A stretch of 64,000 nucleotides of DNA from Trachythela sp. YZ-2020 (lineage: Eukaryota > Cnidaria > Anthozoa > Malacalcyonacea > Clavulariidae), in assembly GCA_016169945.1 (NCBI GenBank), contig JADLSH010000355.1:2413501-2477500 (forward strand), read 5' to 3'. The translations under genes and the position numbers were made by a program. Below the pieces are notes generated by a model. The model was not told where the DNA came from, did no database searches, and saw only the letters and a list, made by a program, of their open reading frames with translations. Position 1 is the first letter of the stretch. Each line of letters opens with the position of its first letter. Of the stretch, positions 1 through 11,963 are shown one piece after another.

Positions 1-596
1 TTACATTTTTTTCTTCATGTTATTTTGCATAAAGTATGAATGCATGTTTTTTCCAAATTGCACTCGAAACCATTCTATTTATACCACTACTAATATAATT
101 GCCTTACAACCATCAGACAAAGGATATTTTCTATTTGGACTGGTTTACTGACAGTAAATAAAGCATATGTAATACAATATATGAACTATTTTATGTCTGT
201 GTACTACACTGTTTTTAAAAAATATTCAAAATTGAGATTGATATTCATGAGGTAGTTGCATTCGTGATAAATACATTCTAACAAGTATTTAAATTATTAT
301 GATCTTTAATTTTAGAAAGAAATTTCAAAGAAATGTGTACATCATGTATATTGTATGAATCTAACATTTTTTTAAACTGGACAGCTGGACAGATGCTTAC
401 AATACAATTAATTCAATGAAAAATCCCTGGACTAGCACACTACTACCTGACATGTAATGCTTCATGTGACAAAGGAGCTAACTACTGTACATGAAGATTT
501 TCTGACAACATGCATGGACTATTGCAAGCCAGCCAAGTCACCTGAGATTGGTTTGCGATCATTATTACTGATATGCAGATGAATGAACATCTAAAG

Positions 597-862
597 CATA
601 GTCCCTATAATACAGTGTCTGGAAACGCGGCAAACTTGAAAGTTTATAGCCATGTCCGTGGGTTGATGTTGAGGGTGTACTGAGAGTGCACGTTTTCTTT
701 GTTTTACAAATGTTAATATTCAGCTGCACGGAGTTTATTGGCTGCTTGCTTCATTATGCTAAGAGAACAATGTGTTTACTGAGCGTGAAAGTGCACAAAC
801 ATGAACAAAAACATAGAACAAAAGCTTTAGATGCGTTTCCAGACACTGTTATAGGGACTATG
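597..862. mobile_element. MITE with terminal inverted repeats, present only in duplication copy 1
   Basis: The ends are inverted repeats: CATAGTCCCTATAA plus CAGTGTCTGGAAACGC on the left, and their complement on the right. TCTAAAG flanks both sides (590-596 and 863-869). The second copy of the duplication keeps the uninterrupted site, with a single TCTAAAG at about 7079-7085, so the insertion is confirmed by an empty site inside this window. The 7-bp (possibly imperfect 8-bp) target duplication and the CAGTG-type inner repeat suggest hAT, but the superfamily is not certain. The open frame at 686-982 spans this element and is not a gene. Confidence 0.85.
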
Positions 863-1404
863 TCTAAAGTTACTGAACTTGACAGACTCGCCCCAAGCCA
901 AAATGGACATAAATTTATTATTTTTAAAGATGAAATCTCATCCCTCATAATTATACAACATAAACTTTTAAATATACAATAAAACAGGTGGGTTTTAACT
1001 AATTGCTACCAAACAGATGGCCAAAGTATCTGAGTTAGCCACCATATGCTGCACTGTTGCACTTAATGAATACACCTATAAAGACAACCATCGACAATAT
1101 TAAGGCAACTGCAGTGTATTTAATTATTCATCAATTAGGTTAGAAATCAAAGCACAACATGTTGTAATTAAAATCTTAAAATTATATGGACACAAATACA
1201 TCATTTTTAAACTAATAGTCTATTTTTAAATGACTTAAGGTTTAGTATCTTTGAGATGGACTAATATATAAGGTTGAGGGTATTGGACAATAATCTAAGG
1301 AGTTGTGGATATTAATGTTTTTAACCTTAAAGCAAAACAAATTTGTTGCTAGAGGGCCAATTTTCATGTAAACATCCCTATAGCACCAGAGTGCATTCTA
1401 TGTG

Positions 1405-1582
1405 CAGGGGCGGACACTACGGACAGGCCAGTTGGGCTCACCTGGGAAAAGCCCAGTGGGCCCCTGCTTGTAAGGCTCCTTTAGGCCCCTTGAAATGGGC
1501 TTTGAAATATGACTCAAAAAGTACAGGGCCCCCCTCTAGCCCAGGTTGCCCAGGCCCATCTGAGGTAGCCAGTCTGCCCCTG
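1405..1582. mobile_element. hAT-like MITE, CAGGGGCGGAC ends
   Basis: A 178-bp GC-rich insert starts CAGGGGCGGAC and ends GTCTGCCCCTG. It is flanked on both sides by the 8-bp direct repeat TCTATGTG (1397-1404 and 1583-1590). Eight-bp target duplications with CAGGGG ends are typical of hAT-derived MITEs. The same insertion sits in duplication copy 2, so it predates the duplication. Confidence 0.85.
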
Positions 1583-3579
1583 TCTATGTGAACTGCTCGA
1601 TGAAGTTTGATATGCCGATTTTCTTACACAGATATATAATATCTCATTTTTTCAGCTTTCATACTCAAAGTTACATAATGGCTGGTTTCTGTTTAGTTGT
1701 AACTGTGAAACTATCAAGATGACCTGTGTAACAGATCAGAGTGTGGATATATCTCTACTAGGTAGAGTAAAAACTGATTTACGTAGAGCACACAAAAGAC
1801 AAGACAGATCCACACTATTTCTCATTGTCGAACATGACTTAGTCATGACAGTTACAACCAAATGGAAACCAGTCTATGGCACTGTAAAATGATAACAAAG
1901 CTTCAAAACTTTATATAATTCAAGGTTAGCTAAATTAGGTAATGCTAGGTTAGTATTATAATAATTTTCAGACAAGGAATGTTCTATCCCATAAACTTGA
2001 CTTTTACTACTCCAGTAGTGCTTTGTCTACAATATAAAGAAGAGAAAAACATCTCTGTTGATACCCTTAGGTTAAAATTACTAATTTTTTAAACTACTTC
2101 AAACTCAAAGAGTTGTTTACATAGTATGTAATACGATTGACATTGTGCATACTGTGTATAGACCCTAATAAAGACATTATAAATTTGGGCTTAGAAACAC
2201 ATGAATATCACAAAATATCCCATTTTCAAAATGCGATCGCTCGTTGGATTGTGGAGTCTTTTTTGATTTCTTGGTATCAATTGAAAGAGAAACTCTTCAT
2301 GAATACAGTGATGTTATTGTTATTAAACTTCCCCGTCAAAAAGTAAAAAAAACTCCAGCATATTTCAAAGCTATTTTTACGCCTTGAGTAGGAACCCGAA
2401 AATTAGGTCCATACATATGTAAATTAATATAACTAAAGCACATCGTAGAAAGAAAACAAAATCAAAACCGTGAAATATGATGCACATACTACAATAATTT
2501 CAACACGTACCTTTAAAAATATCTGATTTTCAAAGAGAAAATACTAAGTAGAAATCAGCAATTTTCTCGCCGCTCCTTGATTTTGAAAAAAACTCCAGCG
2601 CAATGCATTGTGGTATACTTACTTACTGACGATTCCTCCTTTTATATTATACATTTAGAAAATAAGTCCGTCCACGTTTCCTTGTTCGTTTAAACACAAT
2701 TCAAGACATTCAATAACATGTGAAGTATAAATAAGGGAATTTTAGTCTTCAATCTGGTTAAAACGCTTGAGAGCAAAAAGTTAACTTCGTATATTAAAGA
2801 ACGAACTTCGCATGAATGATATATATAACGCTCGATCGCGTCGAAAATAATAGAAAAACCTTACCGAAATCGGCGAGGTGTCCCGAAATGAAGTCGATGG
2901 TGAGCTTGCATCAAAATTACTTTTCATTGTAGTCACAGTGAGTTTCCTTTGGCTTTGAAACGTATCTATATCACAGATATATCTATCTACACTGGCAACG
3001 CAAAGGAAAAGACTGACCGGAAATATACGGAATATATGTAAAGTACTAAAGACCACACCCAAAAATTCCTCAAATAGCTATTTGGCTATATGACGTCAGT
3101 CACATATAATTATCGTGGTCAATCTATTAAAAAAAGGAAATTCAGTCATCAGAGTGACTAGATTGTTCACTCACTGTATTAAAAATATAACAACCCTGTG
3201 TTTGATGGCAAATATATGTAATGGAAACAATACCATAAATCCTCGATCTATTAATCCCCTTTTCAAATAAACTCCCTTCTCTAATAAGCCCACCTCTTTT
3301 CCCTCCCCAAATATAAAATCACATGTGTACTGCTTGGATTTTTTCATTAGCATGGATATATTACAGTAATTGCTACGTTTCGGCTAAATTGATAAGTCCC
3401 CAGATCTATTTAGCCTTTAATTTCTCAAGTACGCCCCAACCTCAGACGAAAGAAATAAGCCGACCCCAGGGGACTTAATAGAGGATTTACGGTAAGCAGA
3501 ATTTTTTCGCTCCCATATTATTTTTCCCTCCCCCCCCTTTGTAAGTTTGAAAATCAACTACCAATCGTATTCATATAGC

Positions 3580-4385
3580 GAGTTGTGGAAAAAGTTAAAG
3601 AAATTCGGCAAAATTACTCAAAAGCAGTGGTGTCAGGACGGAGGAGTGGAAGTGGCAAAATGATTTATGAGCACTATGACAAGTTGGTCCAAATTTGGGG
3701 AAGTACCCCCAATGTTTCTCCACTGAAGTTTGGAGTGAGTGCCGATCATTTCAAAACTGTACAGGTAATACAACTTGATGAAAATGATGTTAACCTTGAG
3801 ACTGACTGCAGTCCAGCACTTAACACTTCGGAATCTGGTCATGATTTGGATTTGCCTTTTGAACTATTATCAGCTGATATCGACGATGATGAAACTGATG
3901 GTATGGAAATTTCCAAAACACCAAAACGGAAAGAAAATGTTGCAAAATTTGTTGATGATAAAAGAAAACATCTACAGAGAAACCTGTCAGCTGCACAAAG
4001 GGACAGAATGCTGTTAGATGAAGCAAAAGAGGATGCCCAATTTAGGAAAGACATGACTGAGGCTCTTCGAGAGTCCACTGAAAGTTTTTCCAAGGGTGTT
4101 AAAGAAATGAGTTAGCGATGTTAGGAGTGGGTGGTGGGTGCTGGCATGTCACAGTCCATTCAAATGTTGACAAATGCACTTCTCCAACAGCAGCAAGTAC
4201 AATCATATGGTCCCCAACAACTTTTCCCACCATATCAAGTCCCTCCTTATCAAAACAATCCTCAAGGGTACTTTTCTCAGATATCAAACAATAACCCCAC
4301 ATTTCCCAATGAATCACAACTCAGTCAAGTGCCAATAACAGTGTTGAGTCAAATGTTTCAGGACAGTCAAAAGAATGATTCATAG
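3580..4385 (+). pseudogene. Harbinger-associated Myb/SANT-like DNA-binding protein, 5'-truncated and interrupted
   Basis: The reading frame opens at the duplication junction without an ATG; its first usable codon is GTG at 3585. It starts in the second half of a Myb/SANT-like trihelix (VEKVKEIRQNYSKA, then GKMIYEHYDKLVQIWG), the part that follows the missing N-terminal helices in Harbinger partner proteins. An acidic linker follows, then a Lys/Arg-rich segment (KRKENVAKFVDDKRKH) and a C-terminal part. Two in-frame TAG codons (about 4113 and 4122) interrupt it, after which a Gln-rich tail (QALLQQQQVQS-like) continues to 4385. In Harbinger biology this partner binds DNA and assists nuclear import of the transposase. 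Here it has lost its start and half the domain. Confidence 0.65.
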
Positions 4386-4652
4386 CTGAAATATATAAGG
4401 TATCGATATATGATGTCAATTGTTAGGTTATTTCACTTGTTGAACATTATAGAATGTTAATGTTGTGTTATTTGACATTGCATACCATATATTGTTAAAT
4501 ACTGTTAATTTATCATAATTCATTGATTTCAAAATTATTTACATTGATGTAATTACAGTACATTGTTTATTAAAACGTTCATTATTATTTTCATTATAAA
4601 TTGCAAATATTTTCATGGTTCCTAAAAAAGCAACAATTTTTGGTGCTTGAAT

Positions 4653-5963
4653 TTACAAACATTCTTTAAGAATTTTTAACAGAGAGCTTCTTACAATTTC
4701 TCCCTCACCCTCATTGTATGAATAGACTGGATCAGGAATGTTTTTGAATTGTTCTTCATTTTGCTTCATTAAACTGATTTGTTCTTTCAATGACCTGTCA
4801 TCCACAGTCACTTTGTTTTGTTCACAAACATTGTGTAAGACAAAGCAGGCATAAATAACTGTAGGCACAGATTCAAGTTTCAGATCAACAGTTTTGGTCA
4901 GAAATGCCCATCTTGCTTTCAAAAGTCCAAAAGCACATTCTACTTGGTTACGAGCAGATCTTAACATAGTATTGACAATCACTTGTTCATTAGTTGCACA
5001 TGAGTCATATTCTTTAATACAATATGTTGTCAGTGGATATGCAGGATCCGCAATTAAATAATTTGGAATTTTGGAGGTTTTGTTGGTCAAAGTTTGCCAT
5101 AATATAGGTAATTCACCATTCCGTAACTTTTTATGAATTCCTGAATTTGCAAACACCTTCGCATCGTGGACACTCCCTGGCCACATACATTCCACATCTA
5201 GGAAGTACCCTTTGGAATCACAAACCGCTTGTACATTCAACGAAAAGTACTGTTTATATGAAAAATAATCTTGTGAGTTCTCAACTGGCCTTTTTATCTT
5301 GATGTGAGTCCCATCAATGCATCCAAATGCCTGGGGCAATCCAAATTTTGCTTCAAATTCACCAACAATTTTTTGCATTTCACTTTTATCTTTTGGTAAA
5401 TGAATGTACTTTGGCCCAAGAATATGACATATGGCATAACAAACCTCGTAAATGACAACTGATGCTGTATTTATTGCTATACCGAAGCTGTTGGCTGTCA
5501 TACTTAACGAACCCTTGTCTTTCAAGTAATATAATGTCAATGCAAGCTTAGTTTCGGAAGACAATGCCCTAAAATTTGGCGATAGAGGGTTTGGTTTTAC
5601 GTAAGCATCTATTTCATTTAGCAATTTGTAAAAAAAATCTCTGTCCATTCTAAAAAATTGTTTCCAGCATCCCTTCGGCGAAATACCCATGCGAATATTT
5701 TGCCACCACAAGTCAGTTCGACCTGGTTTATACCATGTACTTCGATCTTTCCTTTGCATTCTCTTTATTTGTTTATGTAGCAGCTTCCTTTTTATCTTGC
5801 TTTTTCTCCTTGCAAGTACGCCAAATGCCAGAGACAAGGCTCTTGCTTGATTTAATTTCCACAACATCAGAACTCCTTGCAATTTAGCAACTATTACAGA
5901 CAATTGAACGAGGTTGTTTGTGATTAAACCAACCACGTAATGTAAATTCAAAGCAGGCGCCAT
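4653..5963 (-). CDS. HARBI1-like: PIF/Harbinger transposase, HARBI1-like, apparently intact
   Basis: A single uninterrupted 436-residue frame starts at an ATG reading MAPALNLHYV. The length is typical or slightly long for HARBI1/DDE_4 nucleases. The DDE catalytic core is visible: D217 in CIDGTHIKIKRP, D267 in GSVHDAKVF, and E342 in NQVECAFGLLKARW. LIADPAYP at about 303-310 is the conserved DPAYP segment between the second D and E. The helical region before the core (about 90-190) matches the usual HTH-containing N-terminal part. It cuts and pastes DNA in the nucleus together with a Myb-like partner. Here the partner gene (3580-4385) is truncated, so this copy could act only if another locus supplied the partner and proper ends. 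No frameshift is seen, unlike most other transposon genes in the window. Confidence 0.95.
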   Translation of the reverse strand: MAPALNLHYVVGLITNNLVQLSVIVAKLQGVLMLWKLNQARALSLAFGVLARRKSKIKRKLLHKQIKRMQRKDRSTWYKPGRTDLWWQNIRMGISPKGCWKQFFRMDRDFFYKLLNEIDAYVKPNPLSPNFRALSSETKLALTLYYLKDKGSLSMTANSFGIAINTASVVIYEVCYAICHILGPKYIHLPKDKSEMQKIVGEFEAKFGLPQAFGCIDGTHIKIKRPVENSQDYFSYKQYFSLNVQAVCDSKGYFLDVECMWPGSVHDAKVFANSGIHKKLRNGELPILWQTLTNKTSKIPNYLIADPAYPLTTYCIKEYDSCATNEQVIVNTMLRSARNQVECAFGLLKARWAFLTKTVDLKLESVPTVIYACFVLHNVCEQNKVTVDDRSLKEQISLMKQNEEQFKNIPDPVYSYNEGEGEIVRSSLLKILKECL

Positions 5964-6159
5964 ATTTGTTTTTAAAATGTGTTTTTAAAATGTTTTTTAA
6001 CTTTTCCCGCCTTGCGCGTCACACCAGTGCTACGTCACAGCCGGAAACTTTACCCGGTAACCGGGAAAACGTTTCTCCATATGAACAGAACAAAATTATT
6101 TGGCTAGTCGAAATGTTTTCTCGCAAACCGAGATAACTTCTCCCCATATGAACAGGCCC

Positions 6160-6593
6160 TTAAAACCCCTGCCATTGTTTACAAAAGCAATTTTTGTCGT
6201 ATTTCTCTTTAATTTTTTCCCTGATAAAAGGTATTAGTTGATTGGCTACTTTCGCATTTCATTGTTTTATCAGCCAATCAGAGTGATTTGTGCTCTAAAA
6301 AATTTGCACTGTATTTCCTTTTTTCTGCACTGTATTTCCTTTAAACTGCACTGCTCTCAGCCAATCAGAAAGCAGAAATTTTTTCATGTATATTATTAGT
6401 AAAAATTTAACATGAATTCCATCCAATTATAATATTTTTAGCCCAGGAATATTGTTTACAAAATCAACCCACCCACATATAGACATGAAAGTTCCCCATC
6501 TGATATTTCAACAGACAACATTTATATTAATATTAAAACTGTTGTCAATGTTGTGTGAATATTATATTTGTACTCTGTTGCATATAATTGCAT
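6160..6593. other. Non-coding spacer between Harbinger end and duplication copy 2
   Basis: This is AT-rich sequence. It contains several short CCAATCA-type motifs in both orientations (around 6278 and 6358) and a repeated 'gcactgtatttcctt' at about 6306-6345. No open frame or RNA gene is recognised. Confidence 0.6.
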
Positions 6594-9500
6594 TAATATA
6601 ATTGCCTTACAACCATCAGACAAAGGATATTTTCTATTTGGACTGGTTTACTGACAGTAAATAAAGCATATGTAATACAATATATGAACTATTTTATGTC
6701 TGTGTACTACACTATTGTTTTTAAAAAATATTCAAAATTGGGATTGATATTCATGAAGTAGTTGCATTCATGATAAATACATTCTAACAAGTATTTAAAT
6801 TATTATGATCTTTAATTTTAGAAAGAAATTTCAAAGAAATGTGTACATCATGTATATTGTATGAATCTAAATGGACAGCTGGATAGATGCTTACAATACA
6901 ATTAATTCAATGAAAAATCCCTGGACTAGCACACTACCACCTGACATGTAATGCTTCATGTGACAAAGGAGCTAACTACATGAAGATTTTCTGACAACAT
7001 GCATGGACTATTGCAAGCCAGCCAAGTCACCTGAGATTGGTTTACGATCATTATTACTGCTATGCAGATGAATGAACATCTAAAGTTACTGAACTTGACA
7101 GACTCGCCCCAAGCCAAAATGGACATAAATTTATTATTTTTAAAGATGAAATCTCATCCCTCATAATTATACAACATAAACTTTTAAATATACAATAAAA
7201 CAGGTGGGTTTTAACTAATTGCTACCAAACAGATGGCCAAAGTATCTGAGTTAGCCACCATATGCTGCACTGTTGCACTTAATGAATACACCTATAAAGA
7301 CAACCATCGACAATATTAAGGCAACTGCAGTGTATTTAATTATTCATCAATTAGGTTAGAAATCAAAGCACAACATGTTGTAATTAAAATCTTAAAATTA
7401 TATGGACACAAATACATCATTTTTAAACTAATAGTCTATTTTTAAATGACTTTTAAAGGTTTAGTATCTTTGAGATGGACTAATATATAAGGTTGAGGGT
7501 ATTGGACAATAATCTAAGGAGTTGTGGATATTAATGTTTTTAACCTTAAAGCAAAACAAATTTGTTGCTAGAGGGCCAATTTTCATGTAAACATCCCTAT
7601 AGCACCAGAGTGCATTCTATGTGCAGGGGCGGACACTACGGACAGGCCAGTTGGGCTCACCTGGGAAAAGCCCAGTGGGCCCCTGCTTGTAAGGCTCCTT
7701 TGGGCCCCTTGAAATGGGCTTTTACATATGACTCAAAAAGTACAGGGCCCCCCTCTAGCCCAGGCCCATCTGAGGTAGCCAGTCTGCCCCTGTCTATGTG
7801 AACTGTTCGATGAAGTTTGATATGCCAATTTTCTTACACAGATATATCTCATTTTTTCAGCTTTCATACTCAAAGTTACATAATGGCTGGTTTCTGTTTA
7901 GTTGTAACTGTGAAACTATCAAGATGACCTGTGTAACAGATCAGAGTGTGGATATATCTCTACTAGGTAGAGTAAAAACTGATTTACGTAGAGCACACAA
8001 AAGACAAGACAGATCCACACTATTTCTCATTGTCGAACATGACTTAGTCATGACAGTTACAACCAAATGGAAACCAGTCTATGGCACTGTAAAATGATAA
8101 CAAAGCTTCAAAACTTTATATAATTCAAGGTTAGCTAAATTAGGTAATGCTAGGTTAGTATTATAATAATTTTCAGACAAGGAATGTTCTATCCCATAAA
8201 CTTGACTTTTACTACTCCAGTAGTGCTTTGTCTACAATATAAAGAAGAGAAAAACATCTCAGTTGATACTCTTAGGTTAAAATTACTAATTTTTTAAACT
8301 ACTTCAAACTCAAAGAGTTGTTTACATAGTATGTAATACGATTGACATTGTGCATACTGTGTATAGACCCTAATAAAGACATTATAAATTTGGGCTTAGA
8401 AACACAAAGTTTGTGTCCTTAGGGTTTTTGAACAAACACTTTCGAAGCAGAGTGCTCTAATTGCATATTTAATTAGCAGCATGAATATCACAAAATATCC
8501 CATTTTCAAAATGCGATCGCTCGTTGGATTGTGGAGTCTTTTTTGATTTATTGGTATCAATTGAAAGAGAAACTCTTCATGAATACAGTGATGTTATTGT
8601 GCACTTATAATAAAATATATTTTCTTGTTTCAGTGTATTCCTTCCTCCTTTTAAGCCGCCATCCAGTGTCCCAAGGGCTGGAGTCTCTTTTTGAGATAGC
8701 TGGCGAGGGGAAGGATTTGCTGTTGATGAGATGATTTATCCATGGTATGATATTTATTGATTGTTATTTCATTTATTGTTTAGCGTACATAGATTGGAGT
8801 ACAAAACCTTGTAGTTTTGTTCTGGTTAAAGTCATATCTTAATTGATATATATTTGTATTCGTTGAGGTTTTTCGACACGCGAATATTCACAAATATTGT
8901 TCTAGAAGGTTTAAACATCACGTCATTTGACTTTTATTTTTACGCCTTGAGTAGGAACCCGAAAATTAGGTCCATACATATGTAAATTAATATAACTAAA
9001 GCACATCGTAGAAAGAAAACAAAATCAAAACCGTGAAATATGATGCATATACTACAATAATTTCAACACGTACCTTTAAAAATATCTGATTTTCAAAGAG
9101 AAAATATTAAGTAGAAATCAGCAATTTTCTCGCCGCTCCTTGATTTTGAAAAAAACTCCAGCGCAAATGCATGTCACTGGTATACTTACTATACTGACGA
9201 TTCCTCCTTTTATATTATACATTTAGAAAATAAGTCCGTCCACGTTTCCTTGTTCGTTTAAACACAATTCAAGACATTCAATAACATGTGAAGTATAAAT
9301 AAGGGAATTTTAGTCTTCAATCTGGTTAAAACGTCGCTTGAGACTTCGTATATACGAACTTCGCATGAATGATATATATATATATATATATAAACGCTTG
9401 ATCGCGTCGAAAATATACAAGTGTAGGGAACAAAACCAAACAGTTAACATAGTTAAAATACAAAAAAACGTCATTTACTTTTGCTGACATAACATAAATC

Positions 9501-10283
9501 AATAGTTTAATAATACAAAATGAAAATATTGAAATACAAAAACCTTACCGAAATCGGCGAGGTGTCCCGAAATGAAGTCGATGGTGAGCTTGCATCAAAA
9601 TTACTTTTCATTGTAGTCACAGTGAGTTTCCTTTGGCTTTGAAACGTATCTATATCACAGATATATCTATCTACACTGGCAACGCGAAGGAAAAGACTGA
9701 AAATATACGGAATATATGTAAAGTACTAAAGACCACATCCAAATTCTAGAATTCCTTGGCAAAGGCCAAAAATTCCTCAAATAGCTATTTGGCTATATGA
9801 CGTCAGTCACATATAATTATCGTGGTCAATCTATTAAAAAGGAGATTCAGTCATCAGAGTGACTAGATTGTTCACTATCTGTATTAAAAATATAACAACC
9901 TTGTGTTTGATGGCAAATATATGTAATGGAAACAATACCATAAATCCTCGATCTATTAATCCCCTTTTCAAATAAACTCCCTTCTCTAATAAGCCCACCT
10001 CTTTTCCCTCCCCAAATATAAAATCACATGTGTATTGCTTTGATTTTTTCATTAGCATGGATATATTACAGTAATTGCTACGTTTCGGCTAAATTGATAA
10101 GTCCCCAGATCTATTTAGCCTTTAATTTCTCAAGTACGCCCCAACCTCAGACGAAAAAAATAAGCCGACCCCAGGGGACTTAATAGAGGATTTACGGTAA
10201 GCAGAATTTTTTCGCTCCCATATTATTTTTCCCTCCCCCCCTTTGTAAGTTTGAAAATCAACTAGCAATCGTATTCATATAGC
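6594..10283. repeat. 3.5-kb direct duplication, copy 2
   Basis: Second copy of 91-3579 in the same orientation. Relative to copy 1 it lacks the 266-bp MITE, carries about 75 bp more near 8405-8480, has different sequence at 8600-8935, and has a TA microsatellite (9370-9391) followed by about 120 bp of extra AT-rich sequence to 9545. Identity elsewhere is high, so the duplication looks fairly recent. No gene is supported. Confidence 0.9.
7624..7792. mobile_element. hAT-like MITE, second copy
   Basis: Same CAGGGGCGGAC element as at 1405-1582, with TCTATGTG at 7616-7623 and 7793-7800. It is 9 bp shorter through a small internal deletion. It arrived before the segmental duplication. Confidence 0.85.
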
Positions 10284-11963
10284 AAGAGACATTGTAAGAA
10301 AAACGAGTCATTCTTTGGCGGTGGGGTAATTCGGGGACACTTCAACGCCATTTCCTGCGCCACTTCGAATTCCTAATAAATTTTTCGAAACGTAGAATTC
10401 CTACTACAATCCTTAATGCCAAAATTCCTGTTTTTAAGGACAATCCATCGAAGCAGCCCCTGCATTCGCCAGTGGCCTCTCCCGACATGGTACGTCATTA
10501 GCATCCTCGTACCCAGGCTTTTCCCTCTGTGGAGATAAGAGCCTGGGAACGAGGTTGCGTCATTAGCAGGGTAAATAAAGCGAAGGCTGATCACGTGATC
10601 AGTGATCACGAGAAAAGCGACGCCAAGCCACAGAATGATAGACATTCTGTGGCCAAGCTAAGATGGCGGAAATTGTCGTTCAAAATCTATCAAGAATCCG
10701 CCATCTTTTGCTTCACTTTTTGGACGCTCTCAGACATATATGGAGCTCACTGGGTAATATAAATGATAACGGGTCAAAACTGAATGTAGTTTACGATTTT
10801 TCTGTTCCAACTACAGGATTTTTCAGGATTTTAAATTTTTACCCTTTATATGAGGTTTTAGCTCCTAAAAACTTGGTATTGAGCACTCTTTCTGCACATA
10901 AAACGCCCCTCCCTCCAGTCTGCATTTAAGAGAGATCTTTTTAATCTTCAAGATTACAGTTGAATACTCTGATATGCATATTATAATTCTTCCATGCAGT
11001 CTCAGCTACATGGTATGATTCAACTGCAATAATTCTATCTTGACGGAAAACGTGTCATTTGGACGCGCAATCGACATTACGATCTGGCTTATTATAGTAA
11101 AGAAGACTGATAAGACAAGATGCACATCTGGGCTATTTTACATCAGCTACAATGATTTGGCCACGACGACCGGGACTAAATGGAAGCAAGATTTAAACCT
11201 TTTTCAAAGACACAATAATTGACCCTAGAAATGTTTACGTCACACACAATCTTCAATCCATATAAACATTAATTAGGTATATATATAATTCAATATAGGA
11301 TACACGTAGGTCAAATATTCATTATTTGACAACGTTGAATAATACTAATATACAAATTGTGAAAATTACATTACTAATTAAAGATTTAATACACTAAAGA
11401 CATGAATGCCTTTGATAGACGGCCGGCCAAAGTTATAAAAGTTAGACTCTGATGGCATTTTTTGTTACAAGTTGCCAACAGGCATTTTCTTAAAGCTTAT
11501 GCATTGGCGAACAAGACTATATATGTTGCCACCTCTGATTTTGAATTTACCGCCACAAATTTGAGAATTTTGCCTATATAGGAATGCTTCATCCCAGCTG
11601 ACCGGCCAATTTTGACCGGCCAATTTTGCGGCCAATTTTGACCTATTATTGAGCTAGCCGCGTATCAGTTGCAAAATATATATAAACAAGAAAATAATAA
11701 TTGATGGACCTAAGCAAAGAGCATTATTAAAATTCGTAACACAATGTACACTTTGTTCAATAAAAACAAAAGATATTTCGAAGGCGCCATATTCCGTACT
11801 TTCGTCCCACCGAGGCGGGATATTAAATATTAGATTGATAAAAACAGTCATATGAACACAGAAAAAACCCATCCCACTTTAATAGGCGAGCTTAGCTTCT
11901 AGGCCAACCAAGCTCATACGAACATGCCAAAGCTTTAAGATTGCTTAACTAATTTCTTTCTAG
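10284..11963. other. Gene-poor stretch with dispersed repeat fragments
   Basis: It contains a 'ctcgtacccagg...cctgggaacgagg' foldback fragment at about 10505-10557. A small inverted pair (AAGATGGCGGA / TCCGCCATCTT) lies at about 10662-10710. The segment 10410-10870 is similar to 42215-42725 (both have 'attcctgtttttaagga' and 'tttttcaggatttt'). The segment 10955-11080 is similar to the inverted repeat in the phosphodiesterase intron at 15555-15680. No coding exon could be assigned, although the 5' exons of the phosphodiesterase gene probably lie here or further upstream. Confidence 0.6.

Larger units (their letters stand above)
91..3579. repeat. 3.5-kb direct duplication, copy 1
   Basis: This stretch is repeated in the same orientation at 6594-10283 with high identity, starting at 'taatataattgcc' and ending at 'gtattcatatagc'. 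Copy 1 carries a MITE at 597-862 that copy 2 lacks. It lacks extra segments present in copy 2 near 8405-8480, 8600-8935 and 9385-9545. No convincing gene is visible; the short open frames here are not conserved between copies as coding sequence. The right edge abuts the broken left side of a Harbinger element, so the edge is probably a rearrangement junction. Confidence 0.9.
3580..6159. mobile_element. PIF/Harbinger transposon, left end truncated
   Basis: The two-gene layout is that of animal Harbinger elements: a Myb/SANT-like ORF on + and a HARBI1-type transposase on -, in convergent orientation. The right end is the complement of GGGCCTGTTCATATGGGGAG, ends at 6159 and is followed by TTA, the usual Harbinger target. 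A related inner copy of the motif lies at about 6075-6095. No matching left terminus exists: element sequence begins directly at the end of duplication copy 1 inside the Myb domain. The transposase is open, but the element as it stands is incomplete. Confidence 0.8.

Noticed and set aside
686..982. 98-codon open frame
   Set aside because: It straddles the right half and end of the MITE at 597-862 and is absent from duplication copy 2.
1343..1591. 82-codon frame, repeated as 79 codons at 7562-7801
   Set aside because: It coincides with the GC-rich hAT MITE; conservation reflects the duplication, not coding.
8630..8735. Possible exon after 'tttcttgtttcag' in duplication copy 2
   Set aside because: The acceptor looks good, but frames close quickly, no domain is seen and no partner exon could be found.
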